A stretch of 64,000 nt of DNA from Aurantiochytrium sp. KH105 (GCA_003116975.1 BGKB01000046.1:1-64000); one strand, 5' to 3'; positions 18,784 through 31,400 are shown, counted from the first letter of the stretch. Made by a program: numbers and translations. The notes: generated from the sequence alone by a model not told the origin.

Positions 18784-19953
18784 CTAGAGCATGTATTTTC
18801 CGCCGACAATGCCGGCGAGCATGATTGCACCCACAGTCTGGTTCGACACAAAGCGCTGCGTCAAGTTGAGTCGGTCATCCAAGTCTGCAGTGCCAATCTG
18901 CCAAGCAAAGTGCGCACCTGTGCAGCCCAGAGCCCCAAGGTACAAGGGCGAGGCCCCAAGACCGGCATTGGCACCTGCTAGCGCCCAAAGCGCCAAGGCT
19001 CCGGCTCCGAACCCAGCAAGCACGGGTTTGGCCATTTCATCGCCAATCGTCAGCGCCGACGACCTCAGACCTAGCGCCCGGTCGTCTTCCTTGTCCTGAT
19101 GTGCGTAAATCGTGTCGTACATGAGCGTCCACAACGCCCCGCCAAGGTACAAAGGAACAGTCACCGAAAGGTCGAGATCCCCATGCACCGCGGCCCATCC
19201 GAGCAGAGCTCCCCAGTTGAACGTGAGTCCCAACACGGCCTGGGGCCAGCCAATGTACCGCTTCGCAAGCGGGTAAAGTGCCACAGGCACAAGCGATGCT
19301 GCACCCAGGGCAATGGTAAACGTATTCATTTGTACCAAGACGCCAAGGCCTATCGAGCATTGAGCCGCGAGAAAAGCCCACGCCTGCAGTGGCGACACGC
19401 GTCCCGACGCTAGAGGACGCTGTCGCGTGCGCTTGACCTTGCCATCAATATCGCGATCCCAAAAATCGTTTATCGTGCAGCCTGCGCCGCGCATCACAAA
19501 AGCGCCAATCCCAAAGAGCGCCATCAGCTCCAAGTTGGGGAGATGGCCCGGTTCTGCCGCAAGGCCAATACTCCACAGACCTGGAAGCAGCAGGAGATAC
19601 GTCCCGATCGGTCTGTCCACGCGCGCGAGCTTGGCGTACGGCAAAACGCTCTCCGGAAGGTGCTTGTCAGCCCACGTCGCGTTTTGATCCTTGTAAAGAG
19701 TCTCGTCTTCAGCATTTGCTGCTGTATCCTCATCTCGTCTGTCAATTGCCTTGGTCGGCCCCGCTTCCGGTGCCTCCTTGCCCGAGGTGGCGAGCGCGCG
19801 CGCCCAGGCAGGACCAGCGCTTTGCCGCGGCAAGGCGACCTGCATGCGCGCTCGTGTCGCCCATCCACAGCGAGCTAGCGTCGACGACGGTGCCTGAAGG
19901 CCGCCGGTGTGCGCAGCCAGCACGCATATCGCTCGCCTTTGCAAGCCGCTCAT
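18784..19953 (-). CDS. COQ2: 4-hydroxybenzoate polyprenyltransferase, mitochondrial
   Basis: The 389-residue protein belongs to the UbiA membrane prenyltransferases and matches COQ2, which joins the polyprenyl chain to 4-hydroxybenzoate in ubiquinone synthesis in the inner mitochondrial membrane. Seen are LARVDRPIGTYLLLLPGLWS, the first aspartate motif NDFWDRDIDGKVKRTRQRPL, the second motif YDTIYAHQDKEDD, and eight or so hydrophobic helices. The ATG at 19953 starts a basic, alanine-rich targeting leader; the frame runs further upstream but only from a TTG. A spliced upstream exon is not excluded. No intron is needed. Confidence 0.95.
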   Translation of the reverse strand: MSGLQRRAICVLAAHTGGLQAPSSTLARCGWATRARMQVALPRQSAGPAWARALATSGKEAPEAGPTKAIDRRDEDTAANAEDETLYKDQNATWADKHLPESVLPYAKLARVDRPIGTYLLLLPGLWSIGLAAEPGHLPNLELMALFGIGAFVMRGAGCTINDFWDRDIDGKVKRTRQRPLASGRVSPLQAWAFLAAQCSIGLGVLVQMNTFTIALGAASLVPVALYPLAKRYIGWPQAVLGLTFNWGALLGWAAVHGDLDLSVTVPLYLGGALWTLMYDTIYAHQDKEDDRALGLRSSALTIGDEMAKPVLAGFGAGALALWALAGANAGLGASPLYLGALGCTGAHFAWQIGTADLDDRLNLTQRFVSNQTVGAIMLAGIVGGKYML

Positions 19954-20982
19954 CTTCTCTGCACGCCTCCTCGCCGCGCAACGGGAGCAATCTATGCTGC
20001 CACCAGCTGCAGCGAGCGGCGACTTGGCTGATTTTGGATTAGGCAGCAAAATGACGCTGACACATTTCTCATTGCCCAGTCGTGCTACTCACTGTCCATG
20101 CTGTAGGCCATGCTTCCTTTCTTGTTCGCTTGCCTGCACAGCAAAACATGACATCGCAGAGGGAGTCAGACTCGGCTCTTTGGAAAGGGACAACGACACT
20201 ATCAGCAGCACCAGCACCAGCACCAGCACCAGCACCAGCAGCCAGAGGCAACGAGACCATGCACGCATTCTTTGGAATCAAAGGTCTCAAGAACCGGTCG
20301 CGGATACTCGAAAAAACTAACATTACCATTGACAGGCATCTGAGATCGCTCGAAGCAGTATGAAGTGAACATTCTCTCCATTTCTCCCCATTCTTCTCTC
20401 GAGAACAATCTGTGCGCATGAAGAAGAGATTTTGTTTCGCGCCACAAGCCACTTCGAAAACGCACCACGCTGTGTTCAATGGCTCATCCTGATGTTTTCA
20501 TTCAACAAGACTCATCGAAGCTCACCGTCTTCCCAATGATCGTCTCGTGTTATCAAAACGTGTTCATGTCTCGGCCACGTGGATGTCACGTGGACGTGAT
20601 CTCCGTGCTTACACATTGTCTCACCGCGTTGTCCCGAGACGATCTCAGAGCAGAAGCCGCATTTCCGCACCCACGTGGTCCTCTGCACTCTCACCTTCGC
20701 CTCTTTCCCGCGCCCTGTCCTCCGGCTTCGAGGCCGGTCTCTGCATGTAGCGTGCCAGTACTCCGGCTGTATGCGCACTGCGAGTGATCTGTGAACCGGT
20801 AAGCGGTGTATAGGCCTGGAAAACGTTGTCGCCGCCGTTAACAATCGTCACAATCATCTCCCTCGTCAACCATAAGCAACCCACCCTGCAAGGACGGCGA
20901 GCAAATCAGCAACGCGGAGCTCGCTCGCTTCGAAGGCGTCAGAAGCGGCGCGTGGCGCAGAGCCAGAGCCGGGGCCAGGGCT
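19954..20982. other. Divergent intergenic region, COQ2 and vigilin
   Basis: This region separates the divergent COQ2 and multi-KH genes. A CAGCAC hexamer repeat covers about 20202-20241. A TATAGGCCT element lies near 20807, about 175 bases upstream of the KH-protein ATG. Small open frames around 20100-20800 show no domain. Confidence 0.6.
20202..20241. repeat. CAGCAC hexanucleotide repeat
   Basis: About six near-perfect CAGCAC/CACCAG units lie in the COQ2-vigilin intergenic region. The same hexamer recurs in the leader of the Kelch gene near 41270. Confidence 0.85.
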
Positions 20983-23900
20983 ATGGAGGCGGCGGCGGCG
21001 GCGGCGGCGGCGGCGGCAGCGGCAGTCGAAGATGCCGCGACGGCGAGTCTGCGGGGCGCCGAAGAGCTCAAGGCAGTTGACCGCGAGCTCAAGGTCGCCA
21101 GCCGCAGCGTGCCCCGCGGCGCCTCGCGCGAGAGCGTGGACCGCGAAATGCGCCAGCTGGAAGCCAAGCGCGAACGCACAGCGACCATGACGCTCGCGCA
21201 GGAAAAGACCCTGCTCAAACAGTTATCCAAGCTTCGCGGCGTGCGAAAGGCCCTCGAGACAGTTGCCGCCCTGGAGCAGCGCAAACGGGCGCTGCTCCAA
21301 GCCCAAGCACTCAACGCTCAGCGCCGACGGAAATCGCAGCTTTCTGTCAAGGAGGCAGAGGCTAGCACCAGGCGAGCCGAGCTTTGTCAGCGCATATCCG
21401 CATCCAAAGGCGGTGCACTTGTGACGCCAGACATGCTTGCGGAACGAACCGTCACCGTGCCCCCGACTCGTATCGGCGAGTTTGTTGGCAAGCAAGGAAC
21501 TCGTCTTAGTAAGCTTGAAGAGGCGAGCTTTGTCACCATTCAGGTGCACCCGTCCGGTCAGGTTAGCATTCTCGGCGTCCTTGAGGACGTGGAAAGTGCC
21601 GTCCTCGCCGTGTCCAAGTTCTGCGACGAGGTCACCACCCAGATCCCGCTCTCCGATGCAGACCTGCACGTACTCAGGATGGACAAAAGTACGCATCTCA
21701 AGACCATAGAGTCTCTCCTCGACGTTAGCATCTCTCTGACAGGAAATATTATGTGGGTGCGGGGTCAGCCCGACGATATAGAGCGTGTCAAAGGCGCTCT
21801 CAACGACCTCGGAGCGACCACGGAAGAGGTTGAAGCCGTTCCCAATGGATCCTTCCTCCGCATGCTCCTTGCTCAAGGCGGCGCAGAAATTCAGACACTT
21901 GAGACCGCTCATAATGTCACGCTCGACCTCGACCGCACAGCCGGCCGCATCAGCGTCCTGGGAAGGGCGGCAGACGTTTCCCAGGCTACCCAGAAACTGC
22001 GCGCTCTCGCTTTAGAAAACGAAGAACAGACGCGCCGGATTCCCCTGATATCTGCCGATCAGGCCGCGGCCATTGTCGGCAAGAAGGGATCCACAATCCG
22101 CGAGCTGCAGCAAGTCACGGGTGCGCACATTGATGTGCCCAAGTCTGGCCCCGAGGGCAACACAAAGTCGGAGAACCTCCCCTGCGTCGTCTTGCGCGCG
22201 ATTCCTGCGAAGCTTGACGCCGCAGAACAAGCGGTTCGCGACGTACTCGAGAAACATGCAAAGGAAAACGTTACTCTCGACTTTCCCGAAGACTTCCATG
22301 CCGTTCTCTTTGACGCTGTTGCCGGTGCGGACAACGGTCCCCCTTCCTCCCGCATTAAGCAGATCCAGGACGCCTCTAGAGGGGCCTCTATTACGGCCCA
22401 GCGCCGCGATGTGGCCAAAGCCCGTGGCACAGCCGTACCTGTAGATGGCAAGGCAGGCGGCGCAAAGACTTTTCGTGTTCTCGTCCGTGGGCCTGAAGAT
22501 GCTGTCGCTACAGCCGCCGCCGCAGTGCGCGATCTCATCGCTGCGCTCAGGGTTGAACATGTCTCTGTGCCCGAGGAGGTCCGCCCCGCGGTGATTGGTA
22601 CCAAGGGTGCCGTCATTGGCAAACTCCAGCGCGAGACACAAACCAGCATATCTCTCGTTGACGGCCAGGCTGTGATTCGGGGCCGCGCCTCAGAGGTCGA
22701 GGCCGCCAAAGCCCAGATCGAAACGATCATTGAACGCTTTGCGCGCGAGAACACCACCCTTTTCGTCCTCACCTCTGCAGCAGGAAATCTTATTGGCAAA
22801 GGCGGAGCTACACTGCGGCGTTTGCGCGAGGAGACAGGTGCACAAATTGACGTGAATTTGGACCGGCGCAAGGGCAGCAATGCTACCGCGAACGACGCAC
22901 CGGCAGACAAGTTCGGTACCATCGCTGCGGTGAGTCCGGTTCGTGTTCACGCGGAAGACCCATCGAAAATCGAAGCTGCCATCGAGGCCATTCGAGCGCT
23001 CGTTGGCGATGCTCTTGTTCCCGAGAAGGAGCGCGAGGCTTACAGGGAATCGATCGTTCCTATTCCTTCGCCTGAAGCGGTTCGTAGGCTCGTCGGCCGG
23101 AACGGGGAGACCATTCGCGGAATCCAAGACGAATTCTCCGTTCAGATTGACGTTTTGCGTGGCCCGCAAGAGGTCCGTGTTCGCGGCAAAGCCAACGACG
23201 CTCTTTTGCAAGCGCTCGATCAAGTTCGTTCCTTGTTACAGGAAGGAGTCCGCATTCAGGAAAAGCTTGTGAATGTACCGACCAAGGTTCTCTCGACGCT
23301 GGATGATGCTTCTGTGGTGCGTCGCCTCCAAGAAGAAACTGGCGCCAAAATTCGAATCGAAGAAGAAGCCGTCGTTGAGGACGATACGCCGTCGTATCTT
23401 CGCCCGAAGCATGTGCCTGCCCCTGTCAAAGTCGTTTTCCTTGAAGGGCAGGGTCCGAATGTGCAATCTCTCAAGGTCGTACTTGGAGAGATGGCGTCTG
23501 GTATTGACCATGAAATCCTTCGTGTTCCCCATGACCATGCATCTCATCTCACGCAGCCCTCTGTCAAGGTGAATCTGGAACGTATCGAGTCCCAACACAA
23601 AGTCAAATTTCAGGTGGACGAAACACGTGGCCAGGTCCGGATTGCAGGTCGGTCGAAGAACCTCGCGGCTGGCAAAAGCGCCCTCTTTGCTCTCCTTCGT
23701 TTCTCCTTTCCCGATCAAATTGTTCGTGTCCCCCTGGATGATGCGTCTATGATTGCTTACATCATTGGCAAAAAGGGCGCTTCCATTCGCAAAATTCAGG
23801 AGGCTCATCCAAACGTGCAGATCAACGTCCAACGCGATCCCTGCTGCGTCGAGCTCATCAGCAGCGAGGCCGACGCGGTACAGGCTGCTCAGCGCGCCAT

Positions 23901-25155
23901 CGGGGATATTGTGCAAGCCTGGCATCGCGAGCGCATGTCTATCCCAGTTCCGGCTGAGGCCATTCCTTCCCTGATTGGAAAGAAGGGGGCAAACATTCGA
24001 GAGTTGCGCGCAGCAAGCGGAGTGGCGCAGATCGACGTGAGTCGCGACGCTGGCTGCATTCGCCTTCGTGGCGCCGAAGAAGCGCTTGCCAAGGCAAAGG
24101 AGCTCATTGAGGAACACGTGGAGCGCTACGAGCGTGAAAACGACGTGATTCACATCGATCCTGCCGATGTTCCCGTGATCATCGGGTCCAAGGGGGCAAC
24201 CATAAATGCAATTCAAGAGGAGTCTGAGGCTCGTATCGATGCTTCGCAGGCGCAGCCTGGCGTTCTTCGTCTTCAAGGCTCAGAAGAATCGATCGCAAAG
24301 GCTCGTGAGCTGATCGATGCCAAGCTGCAACAAGTCCGTGAGGAGCGCAATGAGCAGGCGAAACGTCGTCTCGCAGAGCAGGAGCTTCGCAGACAAAAAG
24401 CGAAAGAAGAAATGCAGATGCAGGAACGTAAACAGGAAGAAAGTACTCGAAACGAAACGAAGAACTCATCCGAAGGCAATGTCAATTCCCCCGGAAACAA
24501 TGACAATAGCAAGGAAACTGCAATCATGCAAGCAAAGCTTGATCAACTCATCGGGATCAAGCCACCGCCTTCGTCCGTTTCATCTCTCGAAGCTCCTGCT
24601 GTTCCGCTCGGGACACCCGTCGAGCTTGATACGAGCTCTGTGGGCTTTTTACGCCGCACTTCAAATAAATCCAACAAGCCAAAGCCCAAGCCGGAGCTCA
24701 TGGTATCCGATTCGCTGACGAGCGGGACTTCGCTGCCAACGGAGCCGCCTTCTCAAGGCCACGGCCACGTTCAGGCGCACCCGGAGGCACCATTGCCGGC
24801 CGCCCAAGCCCAGCGCATTTCGGGCTCCGAAGTCATGAGCATGCTCCTCGGCGGGACCGGCGCCCCATCGCAGACGACAACGCAAGCTCTTCCTGGTCTC
24901 AGTTCCTCGTGGCAGACGCCTCCTGGCCCAGCCGCCACTGGCTTGAATCCGAGCAGCATTTGGGGGGCGAATACAAATCCTATCCCAAGCCAAAGCACTC
25001 CCATTGGCAGCACGAACACTAGTCGGCATATCTCAGGTACCAACGTAGGACTTTCGCGAGCGCCACCAGGGTTTGCTCAGCCTGGTCTTCCGAGTCTCGA
25101 GGCAGATAGCGAATCATTTTACAAGAGCGCAGATGGATTCTCCGTGCGCCTCTGA
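20983..25155 (+). CDS. Vigilin-type multi-KH RNA-binding protein
   Basis: The 1390-residue protein carries about 13 tandem KH-type modules between residues 150 and 1120, as in vigilin/HDLBP and yeast Scp160, which bind mRNAs and ribosomes at the endoplasmic reticulum. About eight modules keep the GxxG loop (VGKQGTRL, VGKKGSTI, IGTKGAVI, IGKGGATL, VGRNGETI, IGKKGASI, IGKKGANI, IGSKGATI). The others are degenerate, as is also common in vigilin. An alanine-rich start and a helical segment precede the array. After it come a glutamate/arginine-rich coiled coil (about 1110-1165) and a 220-residue Ser/Pro/Gly-rich tail. The ATG at 20983 directly precedes the alanine run. No intron interrupts 4.2 kb. 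Confidence 0.92.
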   Translation: MEAAAAAAAAAAAAVEDAATASLRGAEELKAVDRELKVASRSVPRGASRESVDREMRQLEAKRERTATMTLAQEKTLLKQLSKLRGVRKALETVAALEQRKRALLQAQALNAQRRRKSQLSVKEAEASTRRAELCQRISASKGGALVTPDMLAERTVTVPPTRIGEFVGKQGTRLSKLEEASFVTIQVHPSGQVSILGVLEDVESAVLAVSKFCDEVTTQIPLSDADLHVLRMDKSTHLKTIESLLDVSISLTGNIMWVRGQPDDIERVKGALNDLGATTEEVEAVPNGSFLRMLLAQGGAEIQTLETAHNVTLDLDRTAGRISVLGRAADVSQATQKLRALALENEEQTRRIPLISADQAAAIVGKKGSTIRELQQVTGAHIDVPKSGPEGNTKSENLPCVVLRAIPAKLDAAEQAVRDVLEKHAKENVTLDFPEDFHAVLFDAVAGADNGPPSSRIKQIQDASRGASITAQRRDVAKARGTAVPVDGKAGGAKTFRVLVRGPEDAVATAAAAVRDLIAALRVEHVSVPEEVRPAVIGTKGAVIGKLQRETQTSISLVDGQAVIRGRASEVEAAKAQIETIIERFARENTTLFVLTSAAGNLIGKGGATLRRLREETGAQIDVNLDRRKGSNATANDAPADKFGTIAAVSPVRVHAEDPSKIEAAIEAIRALVGDALVPEKEREAYRESIVPIPSPEAVRRLVGRNGETIRGIQDEFSVQIDVLRGPQEVRVRGKANDALLQALDQVRSLLQEGVRIQEKLVNVPTKVLSTLDDASVVRRLQEETGAKIRIEEEAVVEDDTPSYLRPKHVPAPVKVVFLEGQGPNVQSLKVVLGEMASGIDHEILRVPHDHASHLTQPSVKVNLERIESQHKVKFQVDETRGQVRIAGRSKNLAAGKSALFALLRFSFPDQIVRVPLDDASMIAYIIGKKGASIRKIQEAHPNVQINVQRDPCCVELISSEADAVQAAQRAIGDIVQAWHRERMSIPVPAEAIPSLIGKKGANIRELRAASGVAQIDVSRDAGCIRLRGAEEALAKAKELIEEHVERYERENDVIHIDPADVPVIIGSKGATINAIQEESEARIDASQAQPGVLRLQGSEESIAKARELIDAKLQQVREERNEQAKRRLAEQELRRQKAKEEMQMQERKQEESTRNETKNSSEGNVNSPGNNDNSKETAIMQAKLDQLIGIKPPPSSVSSLEAPAVPLGTPVELDTSSVGFLRRTSNKSNKPKPKPELMVSDSLTSGTSLPTEPPSQGHGHVQAHPEAPLPAAQAQRISGSEVMSMLLGGTGAPSQTTTQALPGLSSSWQTPPGPAATGLNPSSIWGANTNPIPSQSTPIGSTNTSRHISGTNVGLSRAPPGFAQPGLPSLEADSESFYKSADGFSVRL

Positions 25156-25455
25156 AATCATCATTTGATTCTTTTCTCCGATAGCAATGATGGGTTAGCC
25201 CACCTCCCGAACATACCTTAATAGACTTTTAAAAACAGAGACTAGCAAAATCTCGCTTCTTTCCTTTTAATTTGCAACCTGGACCTGACTCGCAGAAACT
25301 GAAGAAGGAAAGAGGAAATATACAAATACCTTAGGACGAAGAAGAAGAAGGTGCTGGCGATAGAATCCAAACTTCTTCATGTTTGCGCAGGTCGTTTCGC
25401 AGAGAATAGCAGCAAAGGCTTACCTTCCTATGGAGAAGAAAGGAAAGAGGCAGTC
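25156..25455. other. Short intergenic 3' region
   Basis: Both flanking genes end here, so these 300 bases hold two 3' ends. The sequence is AT-richer than average, with a GAAGAAG tract near 25337. Nothing else is seen. Confidence 0.6.
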
Positions 25456-28400
25456 TCATTTCGCAAAAATAAATCGCTCGAGGATGCCTCGCTTTGATGG
25501 CGAGTTTAATTTGATGGCCTCGCATCGCACAGTAAAGGACAGCAACTTGGCATAGAGTTCCTTGAATGCATATTGGACTTCGGCAAAGCGAAAACAGGTC
25601 CGTCCTACATTGTTCCCCGTTTGTACAGGGTCCTCGACGACCAAGAGGGCGGTATAGTCGCCGCTCGAGGGCGCCGCAGTGCCCGCACGAGATCGCTCGC
25701 CAATGCGCATTGTTTGCCGCTCATTGCCTGCGGTTGTGTAATCGACCAAGATCGCATCTTGGGAGGGATTAAATTCTCGCCCAAAGAACTGCAAGAGGTC
25801 CATCAGCAAAAGACCGAGGCTCAAGCGCGACGAGGCATGTTGTGCCGTGGCGGCAGTGCCTCCAGACATCGTCCCTTCGAGCGTACCCCCAAAAGATAGA
25901 CCCAGATCGCTCATTGAAGGCGAGCGTGCGCCAAAGTCCTCCGAACGACGCCGTGCGCGCCATAATCTCCGATCCACTGAACGATTTAGCGAGGCCACAA
26001 CCATAAGCACGAGGGCATACGAGGATAGACCTCCCGAGAATGGGTCATGAAGGCCTCGTTCAGCAAGAAATCGCTTCAGTGTGAGCACGATCGGGCGGAG
26101 CTGCTCGTGGTGCTGCACAAGGCGACGAATATGCCCAGCGGCATGCAAACCGGCATGCGAAGGCAATGCAATTGTCAAGTCCACGTTGACGGCGCGACCA
26201 ACCACTTCGGGGTTTGTCTTGAGTTTTACCACGGGCATCTTCGCACGATCAAGAATCTTAATATCGGACAACCAGTTTTTGTGACGCAACACGCGACCGA
26301 GAATGTTGCAAATGTTCGCGCCATTCACGTCCAGCCGGCCATGACTCGTAATGAGAACCAGGTCCAAGTCAGAGAGACCCGGCACCGCCAGTCCGCTCGC
26401 GTACGATCCAAAGAGCTCAGCACGCGAACCATGTCCGAAACACAGGGATGCCTCGTGCTCGATTTTCGAGCGAATGTCCGCAATCGTACTTTCGTACGAA
26501 ATATTCTCTTTGGTGCAAGCGTCTGCGTACTCTTGCAGCTCGATGCGAAGGCGACGATGCAGATTTCGCATTTGATCGTCCATGTGGTCGTGAAGGGAGG
26601 ATTCAGGCATCGAACCATGAACCCCGGACTCCGAAGACATTGCTCTCTGCGTCTTGCCCCGGGAGGAACTCCCCCAAGGCTCGCCATTATCCCCATCCAA
26701 TCCGAAACTCTGGACGTGTAGACCCGGGCCCTGATATCCGAGACTTCGACTTCGATGGTGACGCGTCGTTGGCCATACTGGCATCCCGGTGCTCTCCGTG
26801 GTCAACGAAACGACCGAAGAGGTCGAGGTGTTAGCGGTGTCTCCAGAAAGCTCCGAGGCCCGCGAACTGAAGCGCTGGCGTATTGCCGGGCTCGCGTCAA
26901 CACTACTTGCCGTGCTACGTCGAGAGCGCGAAGCTCGCATCACCGCGTCAAAGCTCATTCCCGCACCGGCGGCTGCTTGCGCTAGAGACGCAAGAGAGTT
27001 ACCCACGGAGGTGCTCTTGAGACTTGAGATCGACATTCCGCGATCCCGCAAATGCTTGAAGCTATTGGATCGCGTGAGCTCCCGCGCCGGAGTACTTGGC
27101 CTTGTCCGACTCGAATTGTCCATGCTGGTCTCAGAACTGCTTGTGCGATCACGAGTCTCTGCGACGCGAGGTGGAGAGTCCTGGCTTCTTGCCTCGCCGT
27201 AGCTTAGCATCGCTGGCGAGGAGCGAATGCGGCGCAGCGGCAGCACAAAGCCTTTGCGCCGTGCGCTCCCGGAACCGCCCCCGCCCATGGCGCGCTCCAA
27301 AGCACGCAGTTCGACCTTTTGGCGAAGCGCCTCAATTTCGGCCGCCTTGAAGATCCATTTCACGTTTTTGCTGTTGATGAGACTGTCGCGGCCTCGAGCA
27401 GAATCAAAGCTCGACTCGCGACGGAGCGACTCGGAGGGCCACGAGGGCTCCAGTGATGTTAAGCTCTGCGCATTCCTGTGCGTCGGCGGGAGGTTGCGCG
27501 AATGCGAAGGGGACAAGGAAGATGGCCCCTGCACGGGAGAATAAGACGGCGACGTGGAAGACCGCTCCCCTGCGCGCTGAGGGGTCTGAGGCAAGGGTGA
27601 CAACAATGGCGAAACAGGGCTCAACGAACTCGTGGCGATTTGCTCGAGGTGAAGAGATCCACGCTCGCCATTGACGTTGTCCACAGGTGTCGAGGAAGGA
27701 GCGGAGGTCGACTCCGAGTCCTCAGCTCCTTGCACCACGTCATGGGTGGTATTGGTTAGCTGCGCTGTTGCGCTTGCCTCCGCCGACAGCAAGCTTAGCT
27801 CCTCGAGACTGCCGTTCACACCTGCGGCAAGGCGTACCAAGTCCGACGCCGATTCCTGAGAAGGAAGTGAGCTATGTGCACTGAGCCGGAGGGATGAGCT
27901 ACGGCTTGACCGGCCGGAAACAACACCCTCAAGATCGTCAAAGTTGTCTCTTTCCCCAGGAGCAAAAGCCAGACTCGCCGCCGATGGCCCCACTGCACCG
28001 CCAAATCCTTCGTCTGCTAGCCCCGGTGCGCCGTTGACAAGGAGATCATCGCTTCCCGCCGCCCCAAGCGAGACGAGAGAGTGTGAGGAGGAGGAGGCTG
28101 ACCCGATCGAAGCTGTAGAGGCAGCTGAAGTGCTGAGCGCCCCGAGAGCCGCCGTGACCGTACCCAGCCGATGCGAGCCGGGCGAAACGGCGTCAAGACT
28201 AGACGCCTCTTCGTCTTCCTCGCGTTCAAGCGTAATGAGACGGGCCTCGATAAGTGCACGTACGAGCCGTGTAAAGTGCTGCGAGCGCATTCTCTCATTC
28301 TCTTCCTCGGAGAGAGTGAGTCGACGCTTGCGTTCGTCCTCAGCGGCCTCGATGGCCATCTCCATGTTCTTGATTCGATCAGCTTCTTCTTGCTGTCGTG

Positions 28401-31400
28401 TCACAGGCGCAAAGGGACAGACAGCGAGGTGAGCGGAATATTCTGACCGCAGGATGATGTCAGTGCATCCCATGATGGAGTAAGGGCACACAATTTCGTA
28501 GCGTTCCATATCAACGCCACTGCGGGAAATCGTGGCAAGGTTGAAGCGGTCGAGGTCGATCGGCCCCGTATCATCGTCATGAAAAGCGCAGTGCACGAGG
28601 TGCTCAGGAAGCATAGCGCGAGAACACTCGTGCTCGCAGCCCATCACCCTGTAAGGACATGTGACAACGCAGTCAAGTGGATTATAGAGCATATTGATGT
28701 CATCGTTGGACTCGTGGTCGTCGACAACGTCGCGCGCACTTGCGCGAAAATCGCATATTGAAAGGTGCTCGTCGAGTTCGCTTCGTAAACACGTTGTTCC
28801 GCATCCGAGAATCGTGTAAGGACAGACTACTTCGTAATCGTCTACATAGGGCGAATAGCCATCATCGCTATCGTCGCTAAAGCTTGACATGGAATCCAAA
28901 TCGGAATCGAGGTCGGCTTCAGAGAGATAGTTGGCTTCAGAAGAGTCCGCCAGATCCGCCCCTGCAGACAAGCTTTCCTGTTTGCGCACATTACTGGGCA
29001 GAAGAGCCGGTGAAGACTTGGCTACGCCCTCCCCGTTGCCTCCCAGGCTACTTTCGAGACGCGCGCGACGAGCTCGCGAAGCTTCTGCGCGGATCTTGCG
29101 ACGCGCTTCGCGCAATACAATGTCAGCGCCAGCACCTCGCTTGATGCGTCGGTCGCGCTCTACCTCTTCTTGACGAATCGTCCACTCCTTGAGAACGCGC
29201 CGTCGGCGATTGACGCGCCGCTCGTAGGCTTTGTCACGGCGTGTCTGTCGCTGACGCTCCGCTTCAGTGGCTTTGATGGCCCACTCGAGACGCCGCGCAC
29301 GTTCTAGTTTCTCTTGGTATTTGTCGTTCAAGTGTTCCTGCACGCGTCGCGCGCGCTCTGCTTCTGCCATCTGAATTGCCCGAGCCACACGCGTTTCCCG
29401 ATCCACGTCGTACAGACGATAATAATTGGCAAGCACCTCGTGTCCCTCTTTCGACGTGCTCGCTGTGGCCCCTATTGCCCCACTGCTGCTTCCGCTCGTA
29501 GCAGAAGCTGCACTACTGTGCGCGCTGGCACCCGCTGCAGGTGTCGTCGACCCAAGCGGTTGGCCCTTGGTCTCCACACTGGTTTGCGTTGCTTCTCGTA
29601 CGGTGGCTGCAGCAGCAGCGAGGCTATGCTGCCCTCCAAAGGACGACCGGGTCTCAAAGGAATCGCCGGCGTCGCTCCAGCTAGTACTTTGGCTGTATGG
29701 TCGTGGTGAAAAATGCGACTGAGCAAGGCGTAGAGAGTCCGGGTTGGGTAGAGCCTTGGCAAGGTCGAGAACGAGCAGCTCAAGTTCATGGGTCTCGCCT
29801 CCGATTGGAGAAAACGGGCTGCGCACCTCGTCTCGGCTGGGGTGGAACGCCTTGTCGGTGTCTCGATCATGCCTTTCTTTGACGTATACAGCCGTAGGAC
29901 TTCCGTATGTAGATATCCGAGAATTCACGCCCCGATGTTCCATATAGCCTTCGTTTTCTCCCCTTGATGTCGCGTAAGCGTGGACTTGACTTAGAGACGC
30001 GCTGCCTGCGTGCGCATGCATTTGGCCTTTCTTTTGTGAGTCTTCTTGGTACAAAAGAGTTTGTGCTGCTGCTAAAGGAGGAGCAAGATGTGAGTAATTG
30101 TGCATGTGCGTTGCAGCCATTGACGATGGTAAAGATGGGCCGTATGCGCCCTGCGTCGGCATCGATGGGCCATAAAAGGGTTCGCCGGGGTCTTCGGCAA
30201 GCATATTCATATCAGGGTTGTAATTTGCAGGATAAACGTGGTGGCGGTGTTGCTGCTGCTGCTGAGGAGGCAGCATTCCAACACCAGCAGCATTGCTCAA
30301 ATGATCCCCTGAAGTCGGGGATCCAGGATTTGATTGTCCGTTGTAGACAGGAAGACTATCTTCTGAGCGGTATTCGCGAGGCATCTCCTGATGGAGATGG
30401 TGAGGAGTGTGATAGCCAGGGTTCGTCATCACCGGGGTCACATTTGCTGGCGAAAGCCACTCGTCGTGCCGCACGCCTGCCCATGCGTGCGCTTGTGGTT
30501 GTGCCTCGATCGGTGGTGGAGGTAAAGGCGGAGGTGGTGGCAACGGAAGCAACGGGTCTGCATGCTGCTCTGCGCGACTGGCAAGACCATGATTTTGTGG
30601 TGCTGCTGTCGTGATTCGAGACCCACGAGGGATGTCACTTGTCAACGTTCGCCCAGGGGCACTCGCTGACCTCGCGCGCGCCTCAAGTGGGACAGCATCG
30701 TCGGGTAGACCCCTTTGCAAGTCGGCTGTTTCTTGGCCGCCGAGAACAGAGAGCGCAGCATGAGAAGCCGTTTCCTCCGCGTTGACGAGTGGAAGTCGTG
30801 ATCGAGACCGTCGCTTTTCCGTCGAATCCGACCCTCCTGTGTCTTCCTCATTCTCTGCTTCTTCAAGCACGGGCAAAGATCCTTGGCCGCGCCGCTTCTT
30901 CTTCTTCTTTTTCCTCTTTCGTTTTGATTTTTCTTGATCCGAATTAACGGGATGATCGTCTGTATCGGCGTGCTCTACGTCTTCATCTCGGTCCTGAAAA
31001 AGCTGGTTTTTTTCTTTCGTATTGTCTCCACTTTTGCAAGCATCAGCATTGCTTTCTTCGGCGTTGTGCGCGCTTTGTTCACGTCGTTCGCGGGTTTGCT
31101 GCTGCTCATGTTTTTTTGCGATTGTTGGTTTTGTTTCTGATTCTGTTTCGGTATGTGCGGTAATGGTTTCTTTCCCGAAAGATTGTGCGTGTTCTGCGGT
31201 CTGATGTGTGCTCCTGATATCTTTCAAAGCGTCTGCAGCGTTGTTTGCTTTCTTTCGTTTGCGCTTGCGCGGGCCCTTATGAGATCGTCCGTACATAAGA
31301 ATTTTAAGAGTCTTTTTATCAGCGCTGCTCGCAACACTTGCAGCGTCATCGTCAAAATTGTCCATTGCAGACTCGCTGTTATCGTCGCGGCAAATATCGA

